DNA of 19,793 nt from JBJXFK01 sp046155505 (GTDB taxonomy: Bacteria > Planctomycetota > Phycisphaerae > UBA1845 > Fen-1342): NCBI GenBank assembly GCA_046155505.1, contig JBJXFK010000166.1, forward strand, positions 1 to 19,793, read 5' to 3'. A program made the position numbers and the translations under genes. Below, piece by piece: positions 1 through 6,278 of this stretch. Each line of letters starts with the position of its first letter. Position 1 is the stretch's first letter. The notes beneath the pieces were generated by a model that made no database searches, was not told where the DNA came from, and worked only from the letters and a program-made list of their open reading frames with translations.

Positions 1-2
1 CG

Positions 3-293
3 GGCGGCGCGGCGGGAACCGTGACGCGCATCGACTATTACGGCAATTGCATCACCAATGTTCCCGCGATGTGGATGGATGAGGCGCCGATCGGCACGCC
101 GCTGACGATTCTGGTCGACGGGAAGCCGCACGAATGCACCTGGCAACGCACCTACGGCGAAGTCGCCGCGGGGAAATTGCTCGCACTTTCTACCGCGTCC
201 GGCTGGGTTGAGATCGCCGGTAACAAAGCCTCCGCCGCGACGCTGCTCGGACTCTCTGTCGGCAACGGCGTCGCGCTTCGCGCAAAAAAGTAG
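3..293 (+). CDS. SAM hydroxide adenosyltransferase (DUF62), C-terminal part
   Basis: This is the C-terminal end of a gene cut by the left edge of the window. The frame is open to base 3, so the GTG at 21 is an internal Val rather than a start. The visible protein reads G-T-V-T-R-I-D-Y-Y-G-N-C-I-T-N, which matches the hallmark 'V..iD.FGN.iTN' of the C-terminal beta-barrel domain of the DUF62 family. Members hydrolyse S-adenosylmethionine to adenosine and methionine, and halogenase relatives make 5'-halo-adenosine. The catalytic N-terminal half lies outside the window. The gene ends 6 bp before queA on the same strand, so the two are probably co-transcribed. The family call is firm, but hydrolase versus halogenase cannot be decided from this fragment, although hydrolase is far commoner. 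Confidence 0.85.
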   Translation, partial: GGAAGTVTRIDYYGNCITNVPAMWMDEAPIGTPLTILVDGKPHECTWQRTYGEVAAGKLLALSTASGWVEIAGNKASAATLLGLSVGNGVALRAKK

Positions 294-299
294 GCCGCC

Positions 300-1328
300 A
301 TGCGCGTTTCGGAACTTCAGTACGACCTGCCCGAAAATCTCATCGCACAGCAACCGGTCGAACCGCGTGACGCATCGCGTTTGATGGTGGTCGATCGCGG
401 CGGCGGCGACTTGCGGCATCGCGTGTTTCGAGATGTGGTCGACGAATTGCGCGGCGGCGACTGCCTGGTGATCAACGATACGCGCGTCGTTCCGGCGCGG
501 TTCTTCGCGCGGCGCAAGACCGGCGGACGAGTTGAGTGCTTCTTTCTGCGAGCCGACGGCGATCGCTGGGACATGCTGCTCAGCCCGTCTTCGCGACTCA
601 AGCTGGGCGAAGAGCTCGTCCTGGACGCCGATCCATCGCTGCGGCTTGTACTGCTGGAACGGTTACCTCGCGGTGTGTGGACGGTGACGCCGACGGAGAA
701 GACGGAGTGGCTTTCTTTGCTGAATCGTGTCGGGCAGGTGGCGCTACCACCCTACATTCGCCGCGAAACTGCGCCTGATGAGCACGATCGTGAGCGCTAC
801 CAGACGGTCTTCGCGGAGTCGCCCGGCGCGGTCGCTGCGCCGACGGCCGGTCTGCATTTCACGCGCGAAATTTTGCAGCGAGTGAGCGAGCGTGGCGTCG
901 AAATCGCGAGCGTCACGCTGCACGTCGGTCTGGGCACGTTTGCACCGGTGGACGTGGACGATCTCGATGATCACGAGATGCACGCCGAGTGGTTTGTCGT
1001 GAGTGACGGGGCGCTACAGAAACTTCGCCGGACGCGCGAGCGGGGCGGGCGGATCATTCCGGTGGGCACGACTTCGTGTCGCGTGCTCGAGAGCATTGAC
1101 CTTTCGGTGATTGGGCCGCTGGCCGATTGGACGCGGATCTTGATTCAGCCGGGCCACGGGTTCCGCAACGTCGATGCGCTCATCACGAATTTCCACCTGC
1201 CGGGCAGCACGCTGATCGCGCTGGTCATGGCCCTCGGCGGCGTGCAGCTCATCCGCAGCGCCTACGAATCCGCAGTCGCGCAGCAGTACCGATTCTTCAG
1301 CTATGGCGACGCGATGATGATCGTGTGA
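300..1328 (+). CDS. queA: S-adenosylmethionine:tRNA ribosyltransferase-isomerase
   Basis: QueA transfers and isomerises the ribosyl group of SAM onto preQ1 at position 34 of GUN-anticodon tRNAs, giving epoxyqueuosine and releasing adenine and methionine. It is cytoplasmic. The 342-aa product has the usual length and the family blocks in order: YDLPENLIAQQPVEPRDASR near the N-terminus, INDTRVVPARFFARRKTGG, PGAVAAPTAGLHFT, VGLGTFAPV, RIIPVGTTSCRVLES, ITNFHLPGSTLIALVMALGG and the C-terminal YRFFSYGDAMMI. The ATG at 300 follows the stop of the upstream SAM hydroxide adenosyltransferase gene by 6 bp. The Shine-Dalgarno is weak, so translation may be coupled. No other queuosine gene is in the window. 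It converges with the lipoprotein gene ending at 1342, with no visible terminator in the 13-bp gap. Confidence 0.97.
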   Translation: MRVSELQYDLPENLIAQQPVEPRDASRLMVVDRGGGDLRHRVFRDVVDELRGGDCLVINDTRVVPARFFARRKTGGRVECFFLRADGDRWDMLLSPSSRLKLGEELVLDADPSLRLVLLERLPRGVWTVTPTEKTEWLSLLNRVGQVALPPYIRRETAPDEHDRERYQTVFAESPGAVAAPTAGLHFTREILQRVSERGVEIASVTLHVGLGTFAPVDVDDLDDHEMHAEWFVVSDGALQKLRRTRERGGRIIPVGTTSCRVLESIDLSVIGPLADWTRILIQPGHGFRNVDALITNFHLPGSTLIALVMALGGVQLIRSAYESAVAQQYRFFSYGDAMMIV

Positions 1329-1341
1329 CCGCCGCCTGGCG

Positions 1342-1803
1342 TCATGGCGCGGGTTCGACGCTCGACGTGTGATCGTGCGTGATGACCCACTTGCCGTCGA
1401 TGTGCTCGAGTATCACCGTAAAATAGCCGCCGATCGGCCCGCTGGCGCGTTCGACGCGCCAGATGCCGAGGGCGAGCGCCGCGGAGTCGCCGAGCGCGCG
1501 GATTTTCAAGTTCTTGAACGTCAGCGTTCCCATCGCCGCCCGATCGGGATATCGCGATTGGTAGGACTTGAGCAGCGTCATCCATCCGACGCGCGGGGCC
1601 TGGGAGCCGTACATCGTCAGTTCGGTCGACTCCCAGTAGCCGCTCATGAACGCGGGAATGTCGCCGCGATTCCAGTCGGCGACCTGACGATCAAGCACGC
1701 GGCGAATGTCGGCTTCGGCGCTGCGAACGGGGCTTTGGCAGCCGACGAGCGGCGCGATCAGCACAAGCAACGCGCCAGACAATCCGTATCCGCGTTTGAT
1801 CAT
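1342..1803 (-). CDS. NTF2-like (SnoaL/DUF4440-type) lipoprotein
   Basis: The frame is open to 1902, but the ATG at 1803 is the better start. It follows a good ribosome-binding site (GGGAG, then AATCGC) and puts a clean lipoprotein signal at the N-terminus: MIKRGYG, a hydrophobic run, then a lipobox ending P-L-V-G-C with Cys22. The 153-aa product then shows an NTF2-like fold pattern. An N-terminal helix (ADIRRVLDRQVADWNRGDI) is followed by F-M-S-G-Y-W and strands ending GGYFTVILEHIDGKWVITHDH, typical of SnoaL/DUF4440 domains. These domains bind small ligands or act as uncharacterised enzymes, so no substrate can be named. It is the last of three minus-strand genes for exported proteins and shares a 13-nt start context with the gene starting at 3854. 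Confidence 0.85.
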   Translation of the reverse strand: MIKRGYGLSGALLVLIAPLVGCQSPVRSAEADIRRVLDRQVADWNRGDIPAFMSGYWESTELTMYGSQAPRVGWMTLLKSYQSRYPDRAAMGTLTFKNLKIRALGDSAALALGIWRVERASGPIGGYFTVILEHIDGKWVITHDHTSSVEPAP

Positions 1804-1813
1804 GCGATTCTCC
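1801..1813 (-). promoter_or_regulatory. Start context GGAGAATCGCATG of the NTF2-like lipoprotein
   Basis: On the minus strand, GGAG lies 6 nt before the ATG at 1803 and decides the start, since the extra upstream frame has no such site. The same 13 nt occur at 3852-3864, before the Cys-rich protein. Confidence 0.6.
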
Positions 1814-2046
1814 CTCTCGGCGATTGGCGGGCGTGCAACCCGCGCGGATCGGCGGAACGCATCGCGACGATTCGACGCGCCGCCTAGGTTGAGAGGTCGC
1901 AAGACTACGCGGATTCATGCGCAATTCCAATCCAATGGCGGAGGAACGGCTGCAGGCCGCCGTTGTCGATGTACACCGCCGTCGAGCCCGTTCGGCTCGG
2001 CGGCGGTTGCGCGATGCTCATCTCTTCAAAGCGAAGGCGACCGTAC

Positions 2047-3195
2047 TTACGGGTTAGCCGCTTCGTCGCCCGGCGTGTCGACGACCGGGCCATCGATTGG
2101 GTCCGTTTCTTCGGCAACTACTTCACAGGGATCCGGCTCGACGACGATCGGGCCGGGTTCCGGCGTCGCGGTCAGGTGCGACATTCCGCGTCCGCCGCCG
2201 TCGATGTCTGCGCGATCGATCAGGTCGTCGAGGATTTCGGCCTGCGTTGCGAACGCGAAGGTCGTCTCGATCTGTTTGGTGTGGGCGAGCGACTTGACCA
2301 CGTCTGAATACTGGCGGGCTTCAAACAAGCGGTCTTGCTCAAACGCGATGTTGGCCTGCGACCAATTCCATCGGATATCATCGGTCGCAGTGACGAGCAA
2401 GGGTTCGGCGGTGGCGAGTATTTTTGCCGCAACGTCGAACTTGCCATCACGCTCTGCCTCTGCGGCCCAGTTGAGCAGGAAGTTGGCATCGAGCAAACTC
2501 GGATCAACCGCGTTTGCGATCGACTCGGCGACGTCCGCCGGGCTGGGCGCGCCGGGACGGTTCGCCACGCTACCGATTAGTCCGAACAAGAGCTGGCGCG
2601 TATTGTCGGCGTCCGCCGCCAGGCGCCCGGCCTCGTCCAGGGCGGACGAGTTGATGAGCGTGTTGAACTCGCCGCGCGCGACCGAAACTTCGAGACGCCC
2701 GACGGCGATACGTGCCGCCGCTGCGGGATTCGTCGCGGCGGCAAGTGCGGCCGCATCTAGCATGTCGTACCGACGCATGCCGAGAATGACGGTGTTCACC
2801 ACTTCGTTGGCCAGCATTTCGCTCGGAGTTGTGGCGAGCCACTCAACATAGCCCGAGGCGGCTGCATGCGGCGCACCCGCCCAGGCGTTCGTCTTCAACT
2901 GCGCGTTGCGCAGGAAGAAGTAGTCCGACGACTCGCCGGACGGCGGCAAACCATCGATTGCCTCGGCGAGAACATCAGCGGCACCCGCGAAGTCTTGTTG
3001 CAGCGTCAGGGTGCGGGCACGTTCCAGCGCGTGGTACGCGTCGGCGGTGATCATGGTCACTTCGATGCCGGCGGTCGATTGCGCGGCGACAGCGGGTTGG
3101 CGGGTGCCGTTGGTGATCAACATGGCCCCGACGGCGAGTGCGGCACCACCGAGCGTGCAGCTCAGAATCCAGTGCTTGCGAGCGGAAATGAACAT
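2047..3195 (-). CDS. Exported or membrane-anchored helical-repeat protein, unknown function
   Basis: The 382-aa product starts at an ATG preceded by AGGAG at good spacing. Residues 1-38 are a signal peptide or membrane anchor (basic MFISARKHW, hydrophobic core, then PAVAAQ). Residues about 50-150 are Ala/Leu-rich helices resembling tetratricopeptide-type pairs (AYHALERARTLTLQQDFAGA, then ADVLAEAIDGLPPSGES). Helical character continues to about residue 340. The tail is acidic and proline-rich (PEPGPIVVEPDP and on), probably disordered. I do not recognise a named family. Helical-repeat proteins usually mediate protein-protein contacts, so a periplasmic scaffold role is possible but unproven. 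It lies 89 bp downstream of the Cys-rich protein gene and 243 bp upstream of the NTF2-like lipoprotein gene, all on the minus strand. Confidence 0.75.
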   Translation of the reverse strand: MFISARKHWILSCTLGGAALAVGAMLITNGTRQPAVAAQSTAGIEVTMITADAYHALERARTLTLQQDFAGAADVLAEAIDGLPPSGESSDYFFLRNAQLKTNAWAGAPHAAASGYVEWLATTPSEMLANEVVNTVILGMRRYDMLDAAALAAATNPAAAARIAVGRLEVSVARGEFNTLINSSALDEAGRLAADADNTRQLLFGLIGSVANRPGAPSPADVAESIANAVDPSLLDANFLLNWAAEAERDGKFDVAAKILATAEPLLVTATDDIRWNWSQANIAFEQDRLFEARQYSDVVKSLAHTKQIETTFAFATQAEILDDLIDRADIDGGGRGMSHLTATPEPGPIVVEPDPCEVVAEETDPIDGPVVDTPGDEAANP

Positions 3196-3284
3196 CTGAT
3201 TGCTCCTGTGCGATATCGAGATGATGATGTGTTCAGCAAAGACATGAGTTCAGTTGTACGAAGTACGTAGGGATCGGACGACGA

Positions 3285-3854
3285 TTAGCGATTGGCCCGC
3301 CCGCAACCCGCAGTGGTCGAGCTGCAGAAGACCGAGTTGCGCGTGCGGATCGTGATGGTAGCGCTTCCGCCGCCGCCGAATGGATGACATCTCTCGCTAT
3401 AGGTGTACGTCCGATCGGTGTAGTTGAATCCGCCCTCACAGTGCCCCTTGTTGCAATCGGTGCAGTTTGCCGAGCAGTTGGTGCCGGCGACGGTTTCGTT
3501 TTCCCAGCCGGCGGTCAGTCCGACCGAAATTGGGTCAATTTCGATTCCGCCCGTGAAGCTCACGGAGTGCTTGGCGGTGGTCTGTACCGTGCATTGCGCG
3601 GTTTGCGGGTTAGCCGGGACTTCCGGACAACAACTGGCACAGCAATCCGTGTCGGCAGTTGTCAGAACCTCGCGTCCGTTGACCGAACCGGTCAGTGTCG
3701 GGCCCGTGGTGGTGCAGGCCCACGCGCAGAAGCAGCACGTGGGAAGCCCGAGAAAGGTGCATACTGCCGAGTGCGCGAACTGCGGCTGAAGCGAGGCAAG
3801 TGCCCCGGCCGCGACGACCGTCGAGATCAGTTTCATTCGAGACAATGCAAACAT
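3285..3854 (-). CDS. Secreted cysteine-rich protein, unknown function
   Basis: The frame opens at 3905, but the ATG at 3854 has the better context (AGGAG, then AATCGC, then ATG) and begins a classical signal peptide: MFALSRMKLISTVVAAGALA, with probable cleavage after F-A-H-S-A. The product is 189 aa. The mature part carries 17 cysteines in clusters (TCCFCAWAC, DCCASCCPE, NCSANCTDCNKGHC) plus many Thr, Gly and Asn. This suggests a disulfide-stabilised extracytoplasmic protein or a metal binder. Weak alternation of hydrophobic residues between the clusters (SVSFTGGIEIDPISVGLTAG) suggests beta structure. I recognise no family. It is the first of three same-strand exported proteins, and a long regulatory-looking gap lies upstream. 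Confidence 0.72.
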   Translation of the reverse strand: MFALSRMKLISTVVAAGALASLQPQFAHSAVCTFLGLPTCCFCAWACTTTGPTLTGSVNGREVLTTADTDCCASCCPEVPANPQTAQCTVQTTAKHSVSFTGGIEIDPISVGLTAGWENETVAGTNCSANCTDCNKGHCEGGFNYTDRTYTYSERCHPFGGGGSATITIRTRNSVFCSSTTAGCGRANR

Positions 3855-3864
3855 GCGATTCTCC
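3852..3864 (-). promoter_or_regulatory. Start context GGAGAATCGCATG of the Cys-rich protein
   Basis: This is identical over 13 nt to the start context at 1801-1813. It fixes the start at 3854 rather than at the in-frame ATG at 3905, and leaves the signal peptide intact. Confidence 0.6.
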
Positions 3865-4108
3865 TGATGGTGAGACAACCGAACGACACAACATGACAAT
3901 TGCACGACATCGCGCAGTGCGGGCGACCGCGCAGGCGCGACTCGAGCGCGCGCCGCTCCCGGTGCGGCGTTGCGGTGGCCAAGCCGGCGCGCACCGCAGG
4001 CGACGAACTGCCCGGCGGCGCTTCTAGACGCGAAATCAGCGAGGCAAAATGCGCTACTCCTTCAGCAGCGCAACGATATTGAGCGAATCCGAACTCAAGA
4101 GATGCCCA

Positions 4109-4124
4109 AGTCCGATGTCGGACT
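4109..4124. repeat. Perfect inverted repeat AGTCCGA-tg-TCGGACT
   Basis: Seven-base arms around a 2-base centre form a compact dyad 24 bp from the palindrome at 4148. It could be an operator half of the divergent promoter region or a small RNA hairpin. No T-run follows, so it is not an obvious terminator. Confidence 0.5.
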
Positions 4125-4147
4125 GGTCAGAATAAACATACACCGCG

Positions 4148-4165
4148 TTTTGCTTGCAAGCAAAA
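4148..4165. repeat. Perfect 18-bp palindrome TTTTGCTTGCAAGCAAAA
   Basis: This is fully self-complementary with no spacer, so it suits a dimeric DNA-binding protein better than an RNA hairpin. It lies in the AT-richer island between divergent genes. On the minus strand TTGCTT (within the palindrome) and TATGTT are 17 bp apart, a weak sigma-70-like pair that the palindrome would overlap. An operator role is inference. Confidence 0.5.
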
Positions 4166-4473
4166 AAATGTCGAGTTTTCGTCAGATTTCGTCTGCCAGC
4201 GTTTCCGTGATCGGTTCGCGGCGTCAAAAACGCGAGCTCACCGCTCACGAAAATTTGCGCGCGTTCAGTCGCCGGGAATTCGGGACCGCTCACGGTCGGC
4301 CGCAGGCGCGGAGCATTCGATCGGCGCGACGGAACAGGCAGTACGACACAAGTCCAGCGCGCTAACCACCCTGCCGCTCGCACGCACGGACGGCGACGCG
4401 CATGCAAGAGATTCCGAATTTGAAATCAACGGCGCGGTTCGCCCGCACCCGCCCATCGGATAGATTGCCACGC

Positions 4474-5439
4474 ATGGTGCTGTCGATCGAAGACTTGCGA
4501 ATCGATTTGCGCAGCGGCGACGCGCGGACGCCGGTGGTTGATGGCATCTCGCTGCAAGTCGACCGGGGCGAGATCGTGGCGCTGGTCGGCGAATCGGGTT
4601 GCGGAAAGAGCATTACGTCGCTGGCGATTCTGCGGCTGCTGCCCGATGCGGCGAGCGTGACCGGCGGATGCGTGCGGCTCGATGGTCGCGATCTGCTGCA
4701 ATTGCCCGAGTCGGCCCTGCGCGACGTGCGCGGCAATCGCATCGGCATGATTTTTCAGGAGCCGATGAGCAGCCTCAATCCGCTGATCACGATCGGTGAC
4801 CAGATCGGCGAGACGCTGCGCCTGCATCGCGGCATGGGCGCACGCGCGGCGCGCGGGCGAGGGATCGAGCTGCTCGAACGGGTGAAAATCCCGGCAGCGG
4901 CGAGTCGCGTGGATGACTATCCGCATCAACTCTCGGGCGGCATGCGGCAGCGCGTGATGATCGCGATGGCACTGGCCTGCGAGCCGATGCTGCTCATCGC
5001 CGACGAGCCGACGACGGCGCTCGACGTGACGGTGCAGGCGCAGATTGTCGAACTGCTGCGCGAGATCCAGCGTGCGATGGGGCTTGCGGTGCTGTTTATC
5101 ACGCATGATCTGGCGCTGGTGTCGAGCATCGCGGATCGGGTGTATGTGATGTACGCCGGACGGGTGGTCGAGCAGGCGCGGGCGACGGAATTGTTCGCGC
5201 GGCCGCGACATCCGTATACGCAGGCCCTGCTGCGCAGCTTGCCGCGGATGGAGGAGCGGCGTAGTGCGGGTCCGCTGCCGGTGATTCCGGGCGAGGTGCC
5301 GCGGCCGTGGCGACGACCGGGCGGATGCGCGTTTCATACGCGGTGCGATGTGGCGCAGGGCGATGAGCAGTGTCGCAGCGAGACGCCGGCGCTGCGCGGG
5401 GTAGAAGTCGAACAGTGGTGTGCGTGTTGGAAGGCATAG
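4474..5439 (+). CDS. ABC transporter ATP-binding protein, OppD/DppD type
   Basis: This is the ATPase subunit of a peptide/nickel-type (OppD/DppD) ABC importer, acting on the cytoplasmic face of the membrane. The 321-aa product begins at the ATG at 4474, matching family N-termini (MVLSIEDLRIDL). The longer frame from 4402 adds an Arg-rich stretch without family character, and neither start has a clear Shine-Dalgarno. Motifs: Walker A GESGCGKS at residues 39-46, Q-loop IFQEPMSSLNP near 95, signature LSGGMRQR at 153-160, Walker B LLIADEP near 173-179, and switch His211. The C-terminus carries the oligopeptide-transporter extension (GCAFHTRC, then two further Cys positions), whose four cysteines are conserved in the family. 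No permease or binding protein is adjacent. It overlaps the Shine-Dalgarno of the following methyltransferase gene. Confidence 0.92.
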   Translation: MVLSIEDLRIDLRSGDARTPVVDGISLQVDRGEIVALVGESGCGKSITSLAILRLLPDAASVTGGCVRLDGRDLLQLPESALRDVRGNRIGMIFQEPMSSLNPLITIGDQIGETLRLHRGMGARAARGRGIELLERVKIPAAASRVDDYPHQLSGGMRQRVMIAMALACEPMLLIADEPTTALDVTVQAQIVELLREIQRAMGLAVLFITHDLALVSSIADRVYVMYAGRVVEQARATELFARPRHPYTQALLRSLPRMEERRSAGPLPVIPGEVPRPWRRPGGCAFHTRCDVAQGDEQCRSETPALRGVEVEQWCACWKA

Positions 5440-5442
5440 GAG
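5438..5442 (+). promoter_or_regulatory. Shine-Dalgarno AGGAG deciding the GTG start at 5451
   Basis: AGGAG overlaps the TAG stop of the ABC ATPase gene (5437-5439) and lies 8 nt before GTG at 5451. This favours the GTG over the in-frame ATG at 5370, which is inside the ATPase gene, and implies translational coupling. Confidence 0.7.
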
Positions 5443-5450
5443 ATCGGAAA

Positions 5451-6269
5451 GTGGCTTCGCGAGAACAGAATGAATACGTCCTGGGCACGCACGATGCTGA
5501 ACTGGAGCGATTGGGTTTGCAGCATCGCGTGTGGAGCGCGCAAGCGTTTGCGCTCTGGGAGCGCGCGGGGTTTAGTCCTGCGCACACGGTGCTTGATCTG
5601 GGTTGCGGGCCGGGATTTGCGACGATCGACCTGGCCCGGCTGCTGCCGTCAGCGCGGATCATCGCGATCGACGAATCGCCACGATTCGTCGAGCATCTGA
5701 AGCGGCGCTGCGAGATCGAGGGTGTGCGCAATGTCGACGTGCGCGTCGGCGATGCACAGGCGCTCGACTTGCCGGCGGAGAGCATAGACGCCGTATATTC
5801 GCGCTGGGTGTTGTGCTTCCTGCCTGATCCGGCGGCGGCGGTGCGCGGGGTGGCGCGCGTGCTGCGACCGGGCGGCGTCTTTGCGGTGCAGGACTATTTC
5901 AATTGGGAGTCGCTGTCGCTCGCGCCGCGCTCCGAGATTATGGCCCGCGTGGTTGTCGCCGTCGGGAAATCTTGGAGGGCGCGCGGCGGCGATCCGGATT
6001 TCGTCGCCCGGCTACCGTCCATGATGATGGGCGCTGGGTTCGACGTGCGCGAGATCACGCCGCACCTGCGCGTGGCGCGGCCGGGTACGTCGGTGTGGCA
6101 GTGGCCGACGACGTTTTTCGCGAACTTTGTGCCGATGCTTGTTGAACAGGGATTTTTGACGCCGAGCGATCTAGCGGAGTTTACGGCTGAGTGGCGGCGG
6201 CGCTCGGACGATCCGACGACGTTTTTCGCCGCGCCGCCGGCGTTTGATGTGATCGGGGTGAAGTGCTGA
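5451..6269 (+). CDS. Class I SAM-dependent methyltransferase (Methyltransf_11/25 type)
   Basis: The product is a 272-aa cytoplasmic methyltransferase of the Rossmann-like class I fold; the substrate cannot be told. SAM-binding motif I is VLDLGCGPGFATIDL at residues 47-61. The acidic residue of motif II is in IIAIDES (Asp74). GDAQALDLP and the AVYSRWVLCFLPDPA block (motif IV region) follow, then the post-motif VLRPGGVFAVQDYF. UbiE-like methyltransferases share these blocks. The start is GTG at 5451, supported by AGGAG 8 nt upstream. It follows the ABC ATPase gene by 11 bp on the same strand, so the two probably form an operon, although no functional link is evident. It converges with the DUF2961 gene, 9 bp away. 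Confidence 0.9.
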   Translation: MASREQNEYVLGTHDAELERLGLQHRVWSAQAFALWERAGFSPAHTVLDLGCGPGFATIDLARLLPSARIIAIDESPRFVEHLKRRCEIEGVRNVDVRVGDAQALDLPAESIDAVYSRWVLCFLPDPAAAVRGVARVLRPGGVFAVQDYFNWESLSLAPRSEIMARVVVAVGKSWRARGGDPDFVARLPSMMMGAGFDVREITPHLRVARPGTSVWQWPTTFFANFVPMLVEQGFLTPSDLAEFTAEWRRRSDDPTTFFAAPPAFDVIGVKC

Positions 6270-6278
6270 TCGTCGAAG

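Larger units (their letters stand above)
3855..4473. other. 619-bp gene-free gap with an AT-richer island
   Basis: This gap separates divergent genes (minus at 3854, plus at 4474) and must hold promoters for both. Both strands have open frames here (for example 4054-4407 on the minus strand), but they are Arg/Ser-rich, lack ribosome-binding sites and look like GC-bias artefacts. The stretch from about 4120 to 4260 is visibly more AT-rich than its surroundings and contains two perfect palindromes, at 4109-4124 and 4148-4165, listed separately. The rest shows nothing I can name. Confidence 0.6.

Noticed and set aside
1905..2117. Small minus-strand frame of 70 aa (or 38 aa from 2021)
   Set aside because: It overlaps the 3' end of the helical-repeat gene. 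It has no convincing ribosome-binding site and the composition is unremarkable. It cannot be excluded as a small gene but is not supported.
1706..2851. 381-aa open frame on the plus strand
   Set aside because: It is antisense to the helical-repeat and NTF2-like protein genes, Ser/Arg-rich and without family features, so it is a shadow frame.
4054..4407. 117-aa minus-strand frame in the 3855-4473 gap
   Set aside because: It has no Shine-Dalgarno, is Arg/Pro-rich, and crosses the palindromes. It is likely chance.
4461..4476. TAGATT 7 nt before the ATG at 4474 as a -10 element of a leaderless mRNA
   Set aside because: No -35-like hexamer lies at suitable spacing, and one hexamer is too weak to call.
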